DNA of 64,000 nucleotides. It comes from Oopsacas minuta. Its lineage: Eukaryota > Porifera > Hexactinellida > Lyssacinosida > Leucopsacidae. The stretch spans positions 62,001 to 126,000 of the forward strand of contig JAKMXF010000210.1 of NCBI GenBank assembly GCA_024704765.1, in the 5' to 3' direction. This document shows, in pieces, positions 21,048 to 31,417 of this stretch; position 1 is the first letter of the stretch, and the number at the start of each line of letters is the position of its first letter. The notes under the pieces are model-generated. The model worked only from the letters and a program-made list of their open reading frames with translations. It had not been told where the DNA came from and made no database searches. Both the position numbers and the translations under genes were made by a program.

Positions 21048-21246
21048 TCTTTATGAGAGTTTCTCGAGAATAATATTAATTGTTGTTTCAGCCTTGTACA
21101 GAAGATTCTTTTCTATCTTAATCGGGGAATCAGAAATGCTGGGATGAAGATGGAGCTTGAATACTTTAAGGATCATACTTAATATTGTTTTATTTTCATA
21201 TAGCTAGAAACTGACCAGTACAGTTCCTCTCTCCTACAGCAAATAG
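21048..21246 (-). pseudogene. Inverted copy of a cytochrome P450 3' end
   Basis: The minus strand of this stretch repeats the last ~200 bases of the P450 that follows at 22267-22469. It includes the heme-ligand region (GERNCTGQ; the other copy reads GERNCIGQ) and the C-terminal LEKLS. Only a few substitutions and a 2-base indel separate the arms. It has no gene context of its own and forms the left arm of a ~1.4 kb foldback around the P450 body. Confidence 0.85.
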
Positions 21247-21283
21247 GGGAGATACTTAAGCTAACTTGGAGCACTAAGCTGTC

Positions 21284-22474
21284 GTGGAGCGACCTAGCAA
21301 GCGAAGCGCGCTAGTATTTATTAATACTGTATTTTTGGATGAGATAAAATCAGCTCTTTACAAGAGGCTGTTAACACCAGCATTCCATTTCACAATTTTA
21401 GAATCATTTATGTCAATCTACACCAAATGTACAAATGTAATGTTGGAACTATGGGAGGAGACTGTACAGCGAGATGGCTATGTTGTTCTGCAGGATTTCA
21501 TTCCTTATCTAACTCTTGATATTCAAATTCAATGTATTGGCTCCCTTGAAACAGGTTGTCAAATCGAGAAAGAGAATGTTGAATACGTTAGAGACGTATG
21601 TGACCTCACAAAGTTATCACTATTCCGCTACTTATATTGGCTCTGTATCTTCGATTGGTACTTCTACAGAACAGCTCATGGTAAGATATTCAAACAGGCT
21701 TCCGCAAGGTCACGTGCTTTCATTCGAGATCTTGTATCGATTCGCAAACAATCTCTACTGACTAAAGCTCCTGAGACAGATGCTAATTTAGACCTCAGCA
21801 TTCTACTAACTACAACAGATGAGAAGGGTAATGGACTAACTGATGAAGAGATCTATGATGAAGTTAATACATTTGTGTTTGAAGGTCATGACACAACATC
21901 TACAGGTATTATTTGGGTATTATACTTCCTGGCTAGGTATCCTGATTATCAGGATATATGTCGTAATGAGATTTTAGAGAATACTACAGAGGATGGAGTT
22001 ACTTATAACGATGTATCTAAATTGGAATTTTTGACAATGTTTATTAAAGAATCTCTTAGATTAAGACCTCCAGTACACACTATAGCACGAGAAACAAATT
22101 AACCTTTGGTTCTAGACGAATACCCTATCCCTAAGGGTACACTCGTGGAAATGTCATATCTCCTATTGCATATTAATCCTGAATTTTGGCCTGAACCTCT
22201 GAAATTTGATCCATACCGTTTTACTACTAACAATGAAGCTAACAGAGATCCTTACGTGTATTTACCATTTGCTGTAGGAGAGAGGAACTGTATTGGTCAG
22301 TTTCTAGCTATACATGAAAATAAAACAATATTAAGTATGATCCTTAAAGTATTCAAGCTCCATCTTCATCCCAGCATTTCTGATTCCCCGATTAAGATAG
22401 AAAAGAATCTTCTGTACAAGGCTGAAACAACAATTAATATTATTCTCGAGAAACTCTCACAAAGATTTACGTGA
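21284..22474 (+). pseudogene. CYP4-like cytochrome P450, truncated and interrupted
   Basis: The frame shows P450 landmarks in order: helix-C region KRLLTPAFHF, I-helix FEGHDTTSTG, K-helix ESLRLRP (ExxR), FDPYRF, and the heme-binding FAVGERNCIGQ with its Cys. Their spacing and sequence are CYP4-like. Two defects are visible. A TAA at 22100-22102 interrupts the frame after IARETN, with the same frame continuing directly after it. The N-terminal membrane anchor and first ~100 residues are missing, with no ATG at the head of the frame (it opens at a GTG). In their place lies an inverted copy of the gene's own 3' end. It is probably a dead gene left by a rearrangement. An assembly error at the inverted repeat, with an intact gene elsewhere, is the alternative. 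Confidence 0.85.
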
Positions 22475-22771
22475 ATTGGTTAGGCAACTATGCATTTTCT
22501 CTTAGTTTGAAGTATTCTTCTATTTTGAATGTACAGCCTAAAGTCAAATGCATTAAATATAGGACAGTACTAGTATAGTATTATTTGGAATTATTGCTAA
22601 CAATAATGAATGCTTTGTACTCAGGAACATTACTAATGGGAGTAAGAATCTTAAAGATTCTATTCCTTAGTGCATTATTGGCATCTTAGGCTATAGAAGG
22701 GAACGGAAAGAATTTAATATTTACCTAATAGTACATCCATTATATCAAGTATTATAGCTAAATCAGAAAAG

Positions 22772-23653
22772 ATGCGTTTATTGAGTTTGTCCTGTGTTAT
22801 ATTATTGTCTCTATTGATCCTCTCCTTCCCACTACTACACACCCCTTCATTCCTAGTCAACGCACAAACTGATCATCATTCTGACAGTGACATCGAAACA
22901 GTTGTTGAACCAGAGGAAGATGGACATGGAGAGAGGCCTGATGATGCAGAATCCGATTACGAAGACTTTGGAGAAGATGAAGAAGATATCCTCAAAAAAG
23001 CACCTGGTATTGAAACATACATGATACTCACTAGTCACCCTGAGATGGAGATAACCGCGGGAGATAGTGCAGTTGCTCTCATCGGGTTCTATAACGGAGC
23101 CAAGGAGGATTATTTCATTCATAATATTTTCAGTTCATTGAGACATCCTCAAGATTTGAGTCATATAATAGAAAACTTCACTGTGCTCTCTGTAGACCAG
23201 CTGGTACCATCTGCAGGTCGTACTGCTTACGATTACGAGTTTACTGTAGGGGAATTATACCTACCTCGTTCTTACGGTCTTATGATTGAGATTAGATACA
23301 AATCTGCAGAAGATGAGAATGAGTTTGGACATGCTATCTATAACAACACTGTCAAATTGTTAGAGGTTGTAGAAGTATTTGATACTGAAACTTTCTTCAT
23401 GTATGTGTTTATGGTGACTGGTCTAATTATATTCGCATTCATATTACACTATGCATGGACTCTCACTGCTAGTGGTCGTAAGCATCAGGCTAGAGCTGCC
23501 AAGAAAGCGCAACAGAGTTCAGCTCAAATTGTGGGACAGGTAGAAGCTGAGAAGAGGGCTGATGTAGACTTCTCTTGGGTGTCTCCTGCGGCAGCACAGA
23601 GTATGGGTAAAAAATCTCCTCGCTCGCCCAAGAGCAAACGGAACATAAAATAA
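22772..23653 (+). CDS. SSR1: Translocon-associated protein subunit alpha
   Basis: This single exon encodes 293 residues, close to animal SSR1. The order of features is a signal peptide (about 1-31), a long acidic luminal segment (EPEED...EDFGEDEEDI, about 45-72), the conserved luminal domain with GFYNGAKEDYFIHNIFSSLRHPQD, FTVGELYLPRSYGL and AIYNNTVKLLEV, one membrane span near 210-230 (MYVFMVTGLIIFAFILHYAW), and a basic cytosolic tail containing VDFSWV. The NNT and ENFT sequons fit known glycosylation. TRAP sits next to Sec61 in the ER membrane and helps insertion of certain signal sequences. It starts a close series of same-strand housekeeping genes. Confidence 0.93.
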   Translation: MRLLSLSCVILLSLLILSFPLLHTPSFLVNAQTDHHSDSDIETVVEPEEDGHGERPDDAESDYEDFGEDEEDILKKAPGIETYMILTSHPEMEITAGDSAVALIGFYNGAKEDYFIHNIFSSLRHPQDLSHIIENFTVLSVDQLVPSAGRTAYDYEFTVGELYLPRSYGLMIEIRYKSAEDENEFGHAIYNNTVKLLEVVEVFDTETFFMYVFMVTGLIIFAFILHYAWTLTASGRKHQARAAKKAQQSSAQIVGQVEAEKRADVDFSWVSPAAAQSMGKKSPRSPKSKRNIK

Positions 23654-23832
23654 TTCTATAGGTTCAATAGGCTAGCTTATTTAGAATAGTTAATATGTGC
23701 AGAAGTGCTAAGGTTGTGATAATACTATATGAGAGTCTATTTGAATTTATTTTTGAGAATATTTCGAAATATTCAAGTATATTTCAGTACCAAATAACCA
23801 CGTATTATATTTGTATGATAGATTTATAACTG

Positions 23833-24483
23833 ATGCAGTTTGAGAGTAAAGGGAAAGAAGAGTTCGTTGACTTGAAGGCAGAGCTACTTGTTGAAGGGTC
23901 TCTTGAGAGATGGAAATACGAGAGAGAAATGGAATGGCAGGAAGTTAGGAAGAAGGAGGAACAGAGTAGATTAAATGACGGACCTGCCCCTCCTTCTAAA
24001 TGTCTCTACGAACAGCTGAAAGAGAGACAAGAGCAGAGGGAAGCAGAGAGAGAACAGAAGAGGAGTCTGAAGAATTACCTATATACAGGTCCTAACGATG
24101 AAGAAATTGAATTAATTCAATGTATAAGTTCTAATGAAGCTGAACAGAGAATGCTTATTGAGAGAGAGGAGAGATTGAAATTAGAAGAGTTTAGGAAAAA
24201 TATGGAAATAATGAGGAGAGAGGAAAATGAGAGGATTGAACATGAAGATAGCTTTACAGCTGAATCAAATGTTAGCTCTACTAGCTCACAAAAGAAATCT
24301 CTAATGAGTAGTGTAGTTGTTAGACCGAAACGTAAGACTAAGAAGAAAATTGTAGAAGAAAAGAAGACTAGAAAACATCAGAAACAACCCGATCCACATG
24401 TAACACCACCTGCAAAAAGACCAGCTCTCGTTAGTTACTCGTCAGATTCAGAAACTGAGAGGGATAGAATGAAACAGAAATAG
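23833..24483 (+). CDS. NIP30/FAM192A family nuclear protein (PSME3IP1-like)
   Basis: This single-exon frame of 216 residues is very rich in charge and predicted to be coiled-coil. The N-terminal half matches the NIP30 domain pattern: a W-containing basic helix (EMEWQEVRKKEE, about 33-44), then SKCLYEQLKERQEQREAEREQKRSLKNYLYTG near 55-87, and RLKLEEFRKN near 115-125. The C-terminal half has a lysine-rich stretch that should act as a nuclear localisation signal. It ends with a YSSDSETE acidic serine motif, as in FAM192A. That human protein binds the nuclear proteasome activator PA28-gamma. The assignment rests on the N-terminal pattern; the tail is poorly conserved. Confidence 0.75.
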   Translation: MQFESKGKEEFVDLKAELLVEGSLERWKYEREMEWQEVRKKEEQSRLNDGPAPPSKCLYEQLKERQEQREAEREQKRSLKNYLYTGPNDEEIELIQCISSNEAEQRMLIEREERLKLEEFRKNMEIMRREENERIEHEDSFTAESNVSSTSSQKKSLMSSVVVRPKRKTKKKIVEEKKTRKHQKQPDPHVTPPAKRPALVSYSSDSETERDRMKQK

Positions 24484-24679
24484 TTTCTTGGTCCAGTGAC
24501 GTCATGTCTGCCTGGTTGCTATATGAGATAATTATTATCTGATGTGTTATTCGAATCTTGACTATTATGCCAATTCTTGATCTACAAACCTTTATATATT
24601 TTATAAGATAAAATGAGTGTTTTTTCTTATTTTCTCGTTAATGATATTAACAAAGCAAGTTGATTAGGATTAGTTTTTC

Positions 24680-25849
24680 ATGGCTGAAGATGAATCATTC
24701 TCTCCCGCTATCCATGGTCTGGAGTTTCCATCTCGTGCTTTATGTGCTCGTTTAGCAGAGACAGATGAAATTCATTTCCTAGCGGCTACTCAAAGTGTTA
24801 CTAGTGAGAATCAGATTCACTTGTTAACTTATAACGATGAGAATTCTGAATTGGATAAGTATATATATGCTCATCCAGCTGGTGAGGTATGGGATATAAA
24901 ATCTAGTCCCTTCAAAAAGGATATCATATCATCGGTTTATTCTCGTATTGAAGGGGGAAAACAGAGATTTTTTGCTTCACTCTGGACTCTACCAGATGAA
25001 CAAGCTACCTTGACAGAGGGACTATCTGATGCAGATGATTCACGAGGTGTTTCACCTAGAAATAGGAAGTCATCTGTCAACACGGCTGTCACAAAGTTAT
25101 GCAATATTGAGGGGCTTGAAGGGAGAGTATCTGTTGTGTGTTGGGATCCAAAGGAAGGATCTAATGCAATTATCTGTATCGATGAATCAACAGTTAAACT
25201 CTACAAACTAGACAATGATATAAGCCAATTAATATCATGTAATACAATTCCTACTGAAGAGAAGAAACATATAAATGTGAATGCAGTATTTAATCCACAT
25301 CTAGGACTAATCGACTGTATTACGTCAGGTGAAGCAGTCACTGGATTAGATTTCCGTGTTTCAAAGCCAGTATTCTCAATTTCTCGTCCTCACTCTCTCA
25401 CAACTAGAGATGTAGATTTCAATCCAAATAAACCATACCATATAGCTACAGGTGGTGATGACTGTCAGGTAAAATTCTGGGATATTCGTCAGCTGACTAA
25501 CCCTCTAATCACGCGTAAAGACCATACACATTGGGTATGGGGAGTACAGTATAATCCTAATCATGACCAATTAGTCATATCCTGCAGTAGTGATTCTAAT
25601 GTAGCTCTATCACGCTTGACCAGCATTGCTTCTGACCCTATTCCAATCCTAGATGAAGATTTCCAGGATACACCAGCCAAGCCTCCTCAACCAGATGAAC
25701 TGATAATGACTTATGACGTGCATGAAGACAGTGTTTATAAGATACAATGGTCTTCTGCTAATTCTTGGGTGTTTGCTAGTTTATCTTATGATGGAAGATT
25801 AGCTATAAATCATGTACCACACTCAGAAACTCTAAAAATACTGTTGTAA
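24680..25849 (+). CDS. EIPR1: EARP-interacting WD-repeat protein
   Basis: An intact 389-residue single-exon frame aligns over its whole length with EIPR1 (TSSC1). Matches include IHGLEFPSRALCARLAETD at the start, HPAGEVWDI, RDVDFNPNKPYHIATGGDDCQVKFWDIRQ near 250-275, HTHWVWGVQYNPNHDQLVISCSSDSNV near 285-310, and the HEDSVYKIQWSSANSWVFASLSYDGRLAIN C-terminus. It should fold as a WD40 propeller. EIPR1 links the EARP/GARP tethering complexes in endosome-to-Golgi and recycling traffic. An insertion of about 25 polar residues follows the second blade. It starts 196 bases after the NIP30-like gene. Confidence 0.93.
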   Translation: MAEDESFSPAIHGLEFPSRALCARLAETDEIHFLAATQSVTSENQIHLLTYNDENSELDKYIYAHPAGEVWDIKSSPFKKDIISSVYSRIEGGKQRFFASLWTLPDEQATLTEGLSDADDSRGVSPRNRKSSVNTAVTKLCNIEGLEGRVSVVCWDPKEGSNAIICIDESTVKLYKLDNDISQLISCNTIPTEEKKHINVNAVFNPHLGLIDCITSGEAVTGLDFRVSKPVFSISRPHSLTTRDVDFNPNKPYHIATGGDDCQVKFWDIRQLTNPLITRKDHTHWVWGVQYNPNHDQLVISCSSDSNVALSRLTSIASDPIPILDEDFQDTPAKPPQPDELIMTYDVHEDSVYKIQWSSANSWVFASLSYDGRLAINHVPHSETLKILL

Positions 25850-26335
25850 GTAACACAATGTATTTCTGTATTATATTCTTAAGATGATTCAGCAATGGTG
25901 TACAGTGAATCGAAAATTAATGAATTGCCTCTGTTTACAAATTTTTAGTGACGCGCGGCCGTGCGAAATCTATCAGTTCGATTGATGAAAATTGGTATAC
26001 ATATTATTACACATAGTACATTTGGGTTCTGAGATTTGCACTTCTGGTATGAATTTTCACACCTTTTTGATGATAAATCATATTTGACACCTTCCTATGT
26101 AAAATTCAAAAGCGCTAGAAATTATGTTTCAACGTGCATAGACTCCTATTTGTGATTTTCAAATTCTAAAAATATGAACTCATTTATCATATGAATGATA
26201 CAATTAATAATATTTTATATATACCATAAAATCGCGTATATCTAGAATTTCTTCATTGTAATTTTTTCATAATCTACGAAATAGCATATTAATAATATTC
26301 AGTTTTACTCCTGTTATAACTTAGCTATATACAGT
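25850..26335. other. Intergenic gap EIPR1-MAEA
   Basis: Mostly AT-rich, with a short GC-rich island around 25950-25966 (GACGCGCGGCCGTGCG). No gene or clear repeat is recognisable. Confidence 0.4.
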
Positions 26336-27568
26336 ATGGATCTGGAGAGTATTAAATGCCTCGAGTATTCTACAATAAAAGTACCATATGAAATCCTGAA
26401 TAAGACCTATAGAAACTCTCAGAAGGACATAGATCGTGAGATATCTCATCTGAATAATATCTTTACAAAATATCAAAATATGAACCTATCTGAACTATCT
26501 GATCCTGAAGAACAAAGAGCAAAACTTATCCAAGCAGTTGGTGAGGTAGAAGCTCGATTAGAACAATTCCAAGCAACTGTAACTAACTCTATACAAGCCC
26601 AACAAGATAATCTACAACATTGTCGTGAGAGAGCAGAGCATTTGAAGGAATTTGCAGGTTTATATGAAGCACATGCTAAAGCTTCTTCAAGGAAGTCTCG
26701 TAGAGAACCGACAGAGAAAAGTGAGGAATTGAAACAGTTTGAAAAGTCTCGTGTTAACCGTATAGTAGTAGACCATTTATTGAGAACAGGTCATTTTGAT
26801 ACAGCAGTTAGTCTCAGCAAGGAGACTGGTATCTCCCATCTTGTAGATATAGATCTATTCCAAGAGACTAGAGAGATAGAACGTGAGCTTAGAATACATA
26901 ATCCAGACCCTTGTCTTGCTTGGTGTCTGAGTAATAAGAGCAAGCTTAGAAAGTTAAACAGCAATTTAGAATGTAACATACGTTTGCAACAGTTCATTGA
27001 ACTAGTTAGAGTTGGTATGCATTCTGAGGCTATACTTCATGCTAGGAAATATCTTACACAAGTTGATGACTCGTTCTTGGGTGAAGTTCAAAGCGCCATG
27101 GGGTTGCTGGCTTTCCCAACAGATACGAGATTTTCTCATTACCAAGAACTCCTCTCAGAAACTCGTTGGGAAGATTTGATTACTAAATTTCGAACAGACA
27201 ACTATTCCATTCTCCAAATGAGTTCTCAATCTCTTCTCGTTACAACTCTGCAGGCTGGATTATCTGCACTCAAAACACATCAGTGCTATAACCCAGACAA
27301 AAAGAATAACAATTGTCCAGTATGTATTCCACCTTTTAACGAATTAGCTGAATCATTACCTTTCGCGAAATATACTCGTTCTCGACTTCTCTGTTCACTG
27401 ACGAATACTCCAATGGATGAGGATAATCCTCCGATGGCCCTACATAATGGAAGGATGTATGGAGAGAAGGGAATACTCCAACGTATTGATGATAGTGGTA
27501 AATTTACTTGTCCTGTTACTAAAGAGAGTTTTCTTCTCAGTGAATGTAAGAAAGTATACATTATGTGA
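26336..27568 (+). CDS. MAEA: MAEA / GID9, catalytic-type subunit of the CTLH (GID) E3 ligase
   Basis: This single exon encodes 410 residues, close to human MAEA. The start LECLEYSTIKVPYE-like segment (here IKCLEYSTIKVPYEIL) is the family signature. It is followed by a coiled-coil, a LisH-like RIVVDHLLRTGHFDTAVSLSKETG near 140-165, and the CTLH/CRA region with DPCLAWCLSNKSKLRKL and RLQQFIELVRVGMHSEAILHARKYL. The C-terminal Gid-type RING, about 345-410, has CSLTNTPMDEDNPPMALHNG, YGEKGIL and CPVTKESFLLSECKKVYIM. In animals MAEA pairs with RMND5 to ubiquitinate proteins in nucleus and cytoplasm. The ending KVYIM is the usual family C-terminus, so the frame is complete. Confidence 0.95.
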   Translation: MDLESIKCLEYSTIKVPYEILNKTYRNSQKDIDREISHLNNIFTKYQNMNLSELSDPEEQRAKLIQAVGEVEARLEQFQATVTNSIQAQQDNLQHCRERAEHLKEFAGLYEAHAKASSRKSRREPTEKSEELKQFEKSRVNRIVVDHLLRTGHFDTAVSLSKETGISHLVDIDLFQETREIERELRIHNPDPCLAWCLSNKSKLRKLNSNLECNIRLQQFIELVRVGMHSEAILHARKYLTQVDDSFLGEVQSAMGLLAFPTDTRFSHYQELLSETRWEDLITKFRTDNYSILQMSSQSLLVTTLQAGLSALKTHQCYNPDKKNNNCPVCIPPFNELAESLPFAKYTRSRLLCSLTNTPMDEDNPPMALHNGRMYGEKGILQRIDDSGKFTCPVTKESFLLSECKKVYIM

Positions 27569-27675
27569 TTTGTTAACTGAATTTTATTCAGTTAAGATTG
27601 CATGTTGAATTAATCCCCAATAATTTGCATTAGTTTATATAATTATGAATAACATACTTTTAAAATATTTTACCG

Positions 27676-27707
27676 AAAAAATTGAGATCTCACAAAATCT
27701 CGATTTT
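27676..27707. terminator. Small hairpin between MAEA and NOC3L
   Basis: AAAATTGAGAT (27678-27688) pairs with ATCTCGATTTT (27697-27707) with one mismatch across eight bases. It lies in the 180-base gap after MAEA. It could shape a 3' end, but eukaryotic genes do not need such a structure; the functional reading is weak. Confidence 0.25.
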
Positions 27708-27748
27708 GTCAGTAACATATACATTTATTGACTGATTCAGGTCTTCTA

Positions 27749-30133
27749 ATGCGAAGAAGTTTCGATAAGAAACGAGTTCCCAAACGAAAAGCGCCTCAAA
27801 CCACCAACCTACTTAATTCTGAGAAAAAGTCTAGGAGTTATTCTCCGGATAATTCGAGTAGAAATAGTATAAATTCAAACTTTCGATTTCTTCTACCAAC
27901 AAAAGAGAAGAATACTCTAACTTACAGAGCTGTTGAAGAGAAGAAAAATATAAAAATTACAAATTTACAAACAAATCCTGTTTTACAAAATGAAGAAAGT
28001 TGTGACAAGTTTGACAGACAAATGACAACAACAGAGTTAATTTGTAGAAGAGATGAACTTCTAAAATTAAGAAAGGAGAAAATAGCTATCATTTGTAACA
28101 AATTAATCGAGGAACCATATTTTCAGTGTAAACTCTTGCCAAGTTTAATTCCATTCTGTACAGAGCAGGAATCTGTTATAGCTATTACAGTACGGAAACT
28201 GGGAATACTATCTACACTTGCTGTTATTAAAGATATCATGCCAGGATATAAGGTTTATATAATTAAACATATTTAAAATTCAATTTTATTGCATACGATT
28301 TATTACAGGTGAGAGAGGATTATGGAGAAGAAGGTCATGGCAAGATGGTTTCTAAACAAGTTAAACAAGCTAGAACATTTGAAACTACCTTTCTATCTTT
28401 CTACCAACTCTACTTGAATATATTACAGCTATACATTACTCACAAAATATCAAGTAAATTATAAGCTCATAGTTTGTTCTATGTGACTTGATTAATTGTA
28501 TTTGTGTATATTTCATAGAAACTGCTTCTTTAAAGACAAAATCAATTTTATCTGATATCTCAAATGGCATGAGCACCAGTTCTGAGGGAAGAAAAGAGCT
28601 TAGTATAGTAGCTATGCAGTGTGTATGTGAGCTGTTGATAGATAAGCCTCACTTTAACTTCACAAGCAATCTAGTTAATCTTGTTGTAGGACAGCTAGCT
28701 AACGAAGCACCGAATAGACGGACAGCTAGAGATTGTCTTATAAAAGTTTTTCAAATAGATTTAGTAGGAGAAATTTCTCTAGAAATTATGAAGGGATTAG
28801 CTGACGTCATGAAGAAGAAAAGCTACAAGTTATCTCCAATCGTATTACAACCTATTCTTCACTTGCCTTTAGGACAAGATGCTACTGGTGCTCTTACGTC
28901 ATCAGATAGTACAGCTGATGATTATCACAAGTAAGTTAATTGATAAAATAACATCCGCCATACTTCAGTCAGTTGGCCAAAATGAAAATGAGATTGTGTT
29001 CGAATATGTCAATTTCATTTGATCCTTGAGACATGACAACTATCTAAGTCGTACATGTTTCAATTTATTATTTGTATTTCAGGAAAAAGTTTGGGATGTC
29101 ACGTAAAGAGAAGAAAATTACTAAACTTAAGAGAAAAGTAGAGAGAGACACACGTGAAACACGAGCTGGAGAGAGTCGTTCTTATGTCTCACAAGTTCGT
29201 AGCAGAATAGCTAACATTGTATTTTCAATCTATATCCATATCTTAAAGTTAGAGAGATCGGGTCCTCTGTTATCACCTGCTCTCGAGGGTGTATCTCATT
29301 TCTCGCATATTATCAGTGTAGAATATTTCCTGGATTTATTGCGTTATCTCTCTGAGCTGTTATCTGCATCTTCTAAACTCTCTTTTAAACAGAAATTATT
29401 CTGTTTACACACGAGTTGTACTGTGTTATTCTCTCAGAAAACACAAGATATCAATATAGATCCTAAGGCCATTTGTCGACAGATGTATTGTATGTTGTTA
29501 GACTTACCTTATGAGCTAGCATGGGAATTAGCTAACCTATTGGTTAGTACATTACACCTTATGTTGAATAATTCTCAGTGTATGCATCAGGAGAGATCTC
29601 TAGGATTTGCTAAGAGGATTTGTACCAGTTCACTTGTCAAGACCCCATCTATGACTTCTGGGCTACTATTCTCACTCCGCTCTCTCCTTCTGAGAGATTA
29701 TATTTCTGACAACTTGTTGTCTAATGAGAGTTTAGCTGGAGCGCGTTACAAACCTGAAATACAAGATCCTGATATTTGTGATGCTAAATCCAGTTGTTTA
29801 TGGGAATTGTGTCTATTCAGGTCTCATTTCCATCCGGTTATTAGTAAACTGGGGGAGTGTCTCTCTGAAGGTAGTGCACTTGTTGGGAAGAGAAATAATC
29901 TAAAAATAGCTTCAGATAAGTATAGAACATCACGTGAGATTATGGAAGCTGTATCACATATACATACAGATCCATTTGATGGACTAATAATGTATGAACA
30001 GGTTGATAGTAAGAAGCGGAAGGAGAAGATAGTGAAAAAGTATCACACAAATGTATCCAATGAGTTGAATGGTAGAGCAGTTATCAGAAAGAGAAAGGGA
30101 AGTCTAGATTTCCATTTTGCATTATCCAGTTAG
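27749..30133 (+). CDS. NOC3L: NOC3-like nucleolar complex protein
   Basis: Four exons join with GT..AG borders and matching phases: 27749-28252, 28309-28453, 28519-28930 and 29083-30133, giving 703 residues (vertebrate NOC3L is ~800). Visible family blocks are VTVRKLGILSTLAVIKDIMPGYKVR across exons 1-2, VAMQCVCELLIDKPHFNFTSNLVNLVV in exon 3, the basic KKFGMSRKEKKITKLKRKVERDTRE helix at exon 4's start, SPALEGVSHFSHIISVEYFLDLL, NIDPKAICRQMY, and CDAKSSCLWELCLFRSHFHPVISKLG near the end. NOC3 forms a complex with NOC2 in the nucleolus for 60S ribosome maturation. The N-terminal basic stretch is a likely nucleolar signal. The first ATG lies only 8 bases after a pyrimidine-rich CAG at 27738-27740, suggesting an acceptor in the 5' leader. 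Confidence 0.92.
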
Positions 30134-30472
30134 CTATTTATATTACCATTTAATTTATATTCTTAGTTCTTGCTTTATATTTTTGGGCATCTCTTCTATT
30201 GGAATCTTGATTTTTAGTATTATGTTAATATGTCGCTAGTTTGTCTAATATTTCTACTTACAACAGCTGGAATATTACTCGTATACTTTGACCCGATGAG
30301 CTGAATTAAATCATCCAACCTTGTAAATCTTCACCACCAGTCTCAAATTGTCACTTAAAAATCATATAGAAAAAGATTTTCATTATATTCTGCAATATGT
30401 AGGATCATTTGTCTATAGGTATGTTCTGATAAGCATAAATAGATGAATTATTTTATATAATTATATTCATGT
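30134..30472. other. Intergenic gap NOC3L to unknown gene
   Basis: AT-rich, with no feature recognised. Confidence 0.4.
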
Positions 30473-31417
30473 ATGGAAAGTCGCAGAACAAGATTGATAA
30501 AGTTTTTTTCGCGTTCAATACAACTCTCTTTTTGTACTTTGCTGGAATTAGATCAGATTTGTACAGAAATCAATTATTCACTGTTTAGAGTGGATAATTT
30601 CGATGATGAATGGTTCTCTGAATGGAAAAAATACATTTTCAATATCGCGGATGATCAACTTATTTTGAGACCGTTTGATGGAAGTTATGATCACAAACTT
30701 CTTAACGTTTCCATGCTGCGTATTCTGGAAGTATTGAATGCATGTTCTAGACTACCACCTGTCAAAGAAGTTTATGAACAAGCTCTCCAAGAACATGTTG
30801 AAAACATGGCCAGGGCGTGTAATATTGGGATAGAAAATTTCGAAAAATTCAAAACAAATTTTGACAAATTTATTGAACTCGTTGCTATAAGGAGAGAATA
30901 CATCCGAAACAATGGTGCAGATGAGATTGAACTTAACGACGAAATCACTGCTAATTTCCGTGGTTCTATCCCCAATCTCGTTTTCGGGAAAATAGTAGGA
31001 GATGCCTTAGGACTCCATCCGGTGTTTGGAGCATTACTCAATCCTACTGGAGGAATTGTAGGGAAAAACAATAGTAATGCACTATTAAGATCATTAGTCA
31101 TATTTCCTAGCATTAAGAAGAATGCTATTATTCATGATGCGACAGGATATTTAAGATATTACCATGGGATTGGGCCAGGATACAAATACTTAGATGTTGG
31201 AGATATCAGGGGTAGATTGACTGCATTCAATGGCGTACTGTATGGGTATAAATTGCCTCTAGCAAATATTAGAAATTTATACACATTTGAGAAGAATTTA
31301 GCTAAGGAAGTAGTTAACTATGTAAAAGACAGGTGTGTAATGATTGAATTACGCGATTCTATTTGTTTGTGCATTGTATTTGTATGTTGCTTTGCGTTGC
31401 TCCATTTTTTGATATGA
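30473..31417 (+). CDS. Unknown tail-anchored protein
   Basis: This clear single-exon frame of 314 residues matches no family that I recognise. The N-terminal ~150 residues look helical and mostly charged (EVYEQALQEHVENMARACNI, FEKFKTNFDKFIELVAIRRE). Residues ~165-235 form a compact, glycine-rich block with VFGKIVGDALGLHPVFGALLNPTGGIVGKNN, then IHDATGYLRYYHGIGPGYKYLD; this block has the look of a conserved catalytic or binding core with His/Asp residues. The last ~20 residues are hydrophobic with no tail (CLCIVFVCCFALLHFLI), consistent with a tail anchor in an internal membrane. Codon use resembles its neighbours. Confidence 0.75.
   Translation: MESRRTRLIKFFSRSIQLSFCTLLELDQICTEINYSLFRVDNFDDEWFSEWKKYIFNIADDQLILRPFDGSYDHKLLNVSMLRILEVLNACSRLPPVKEVYEQALQEHVENMARACNIGIENFEKFKTNFDKFIELVAIRREYIRNNGADEIELNDEITANFRGSIPNLVFGKIVGDALGLHPVFGALLNPTGGIVGKNNSNALLRSLVIFPSIKKNAIIHDATGYLRYYHGIGPGYKYLDVGDIRGRLTAFNGVLYGYKLPLANIRNLYTFEKNLAKEVVNYVKDRCVMIELRDSICLCIVFVCCFALLHFLI

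Noticed and set aside
25940-25970. GC-rich patch between EIPR1 and MAEA as a CpG-island-like promoter
   Set aside because: Only about 17 bases long and isolated; no support for function.
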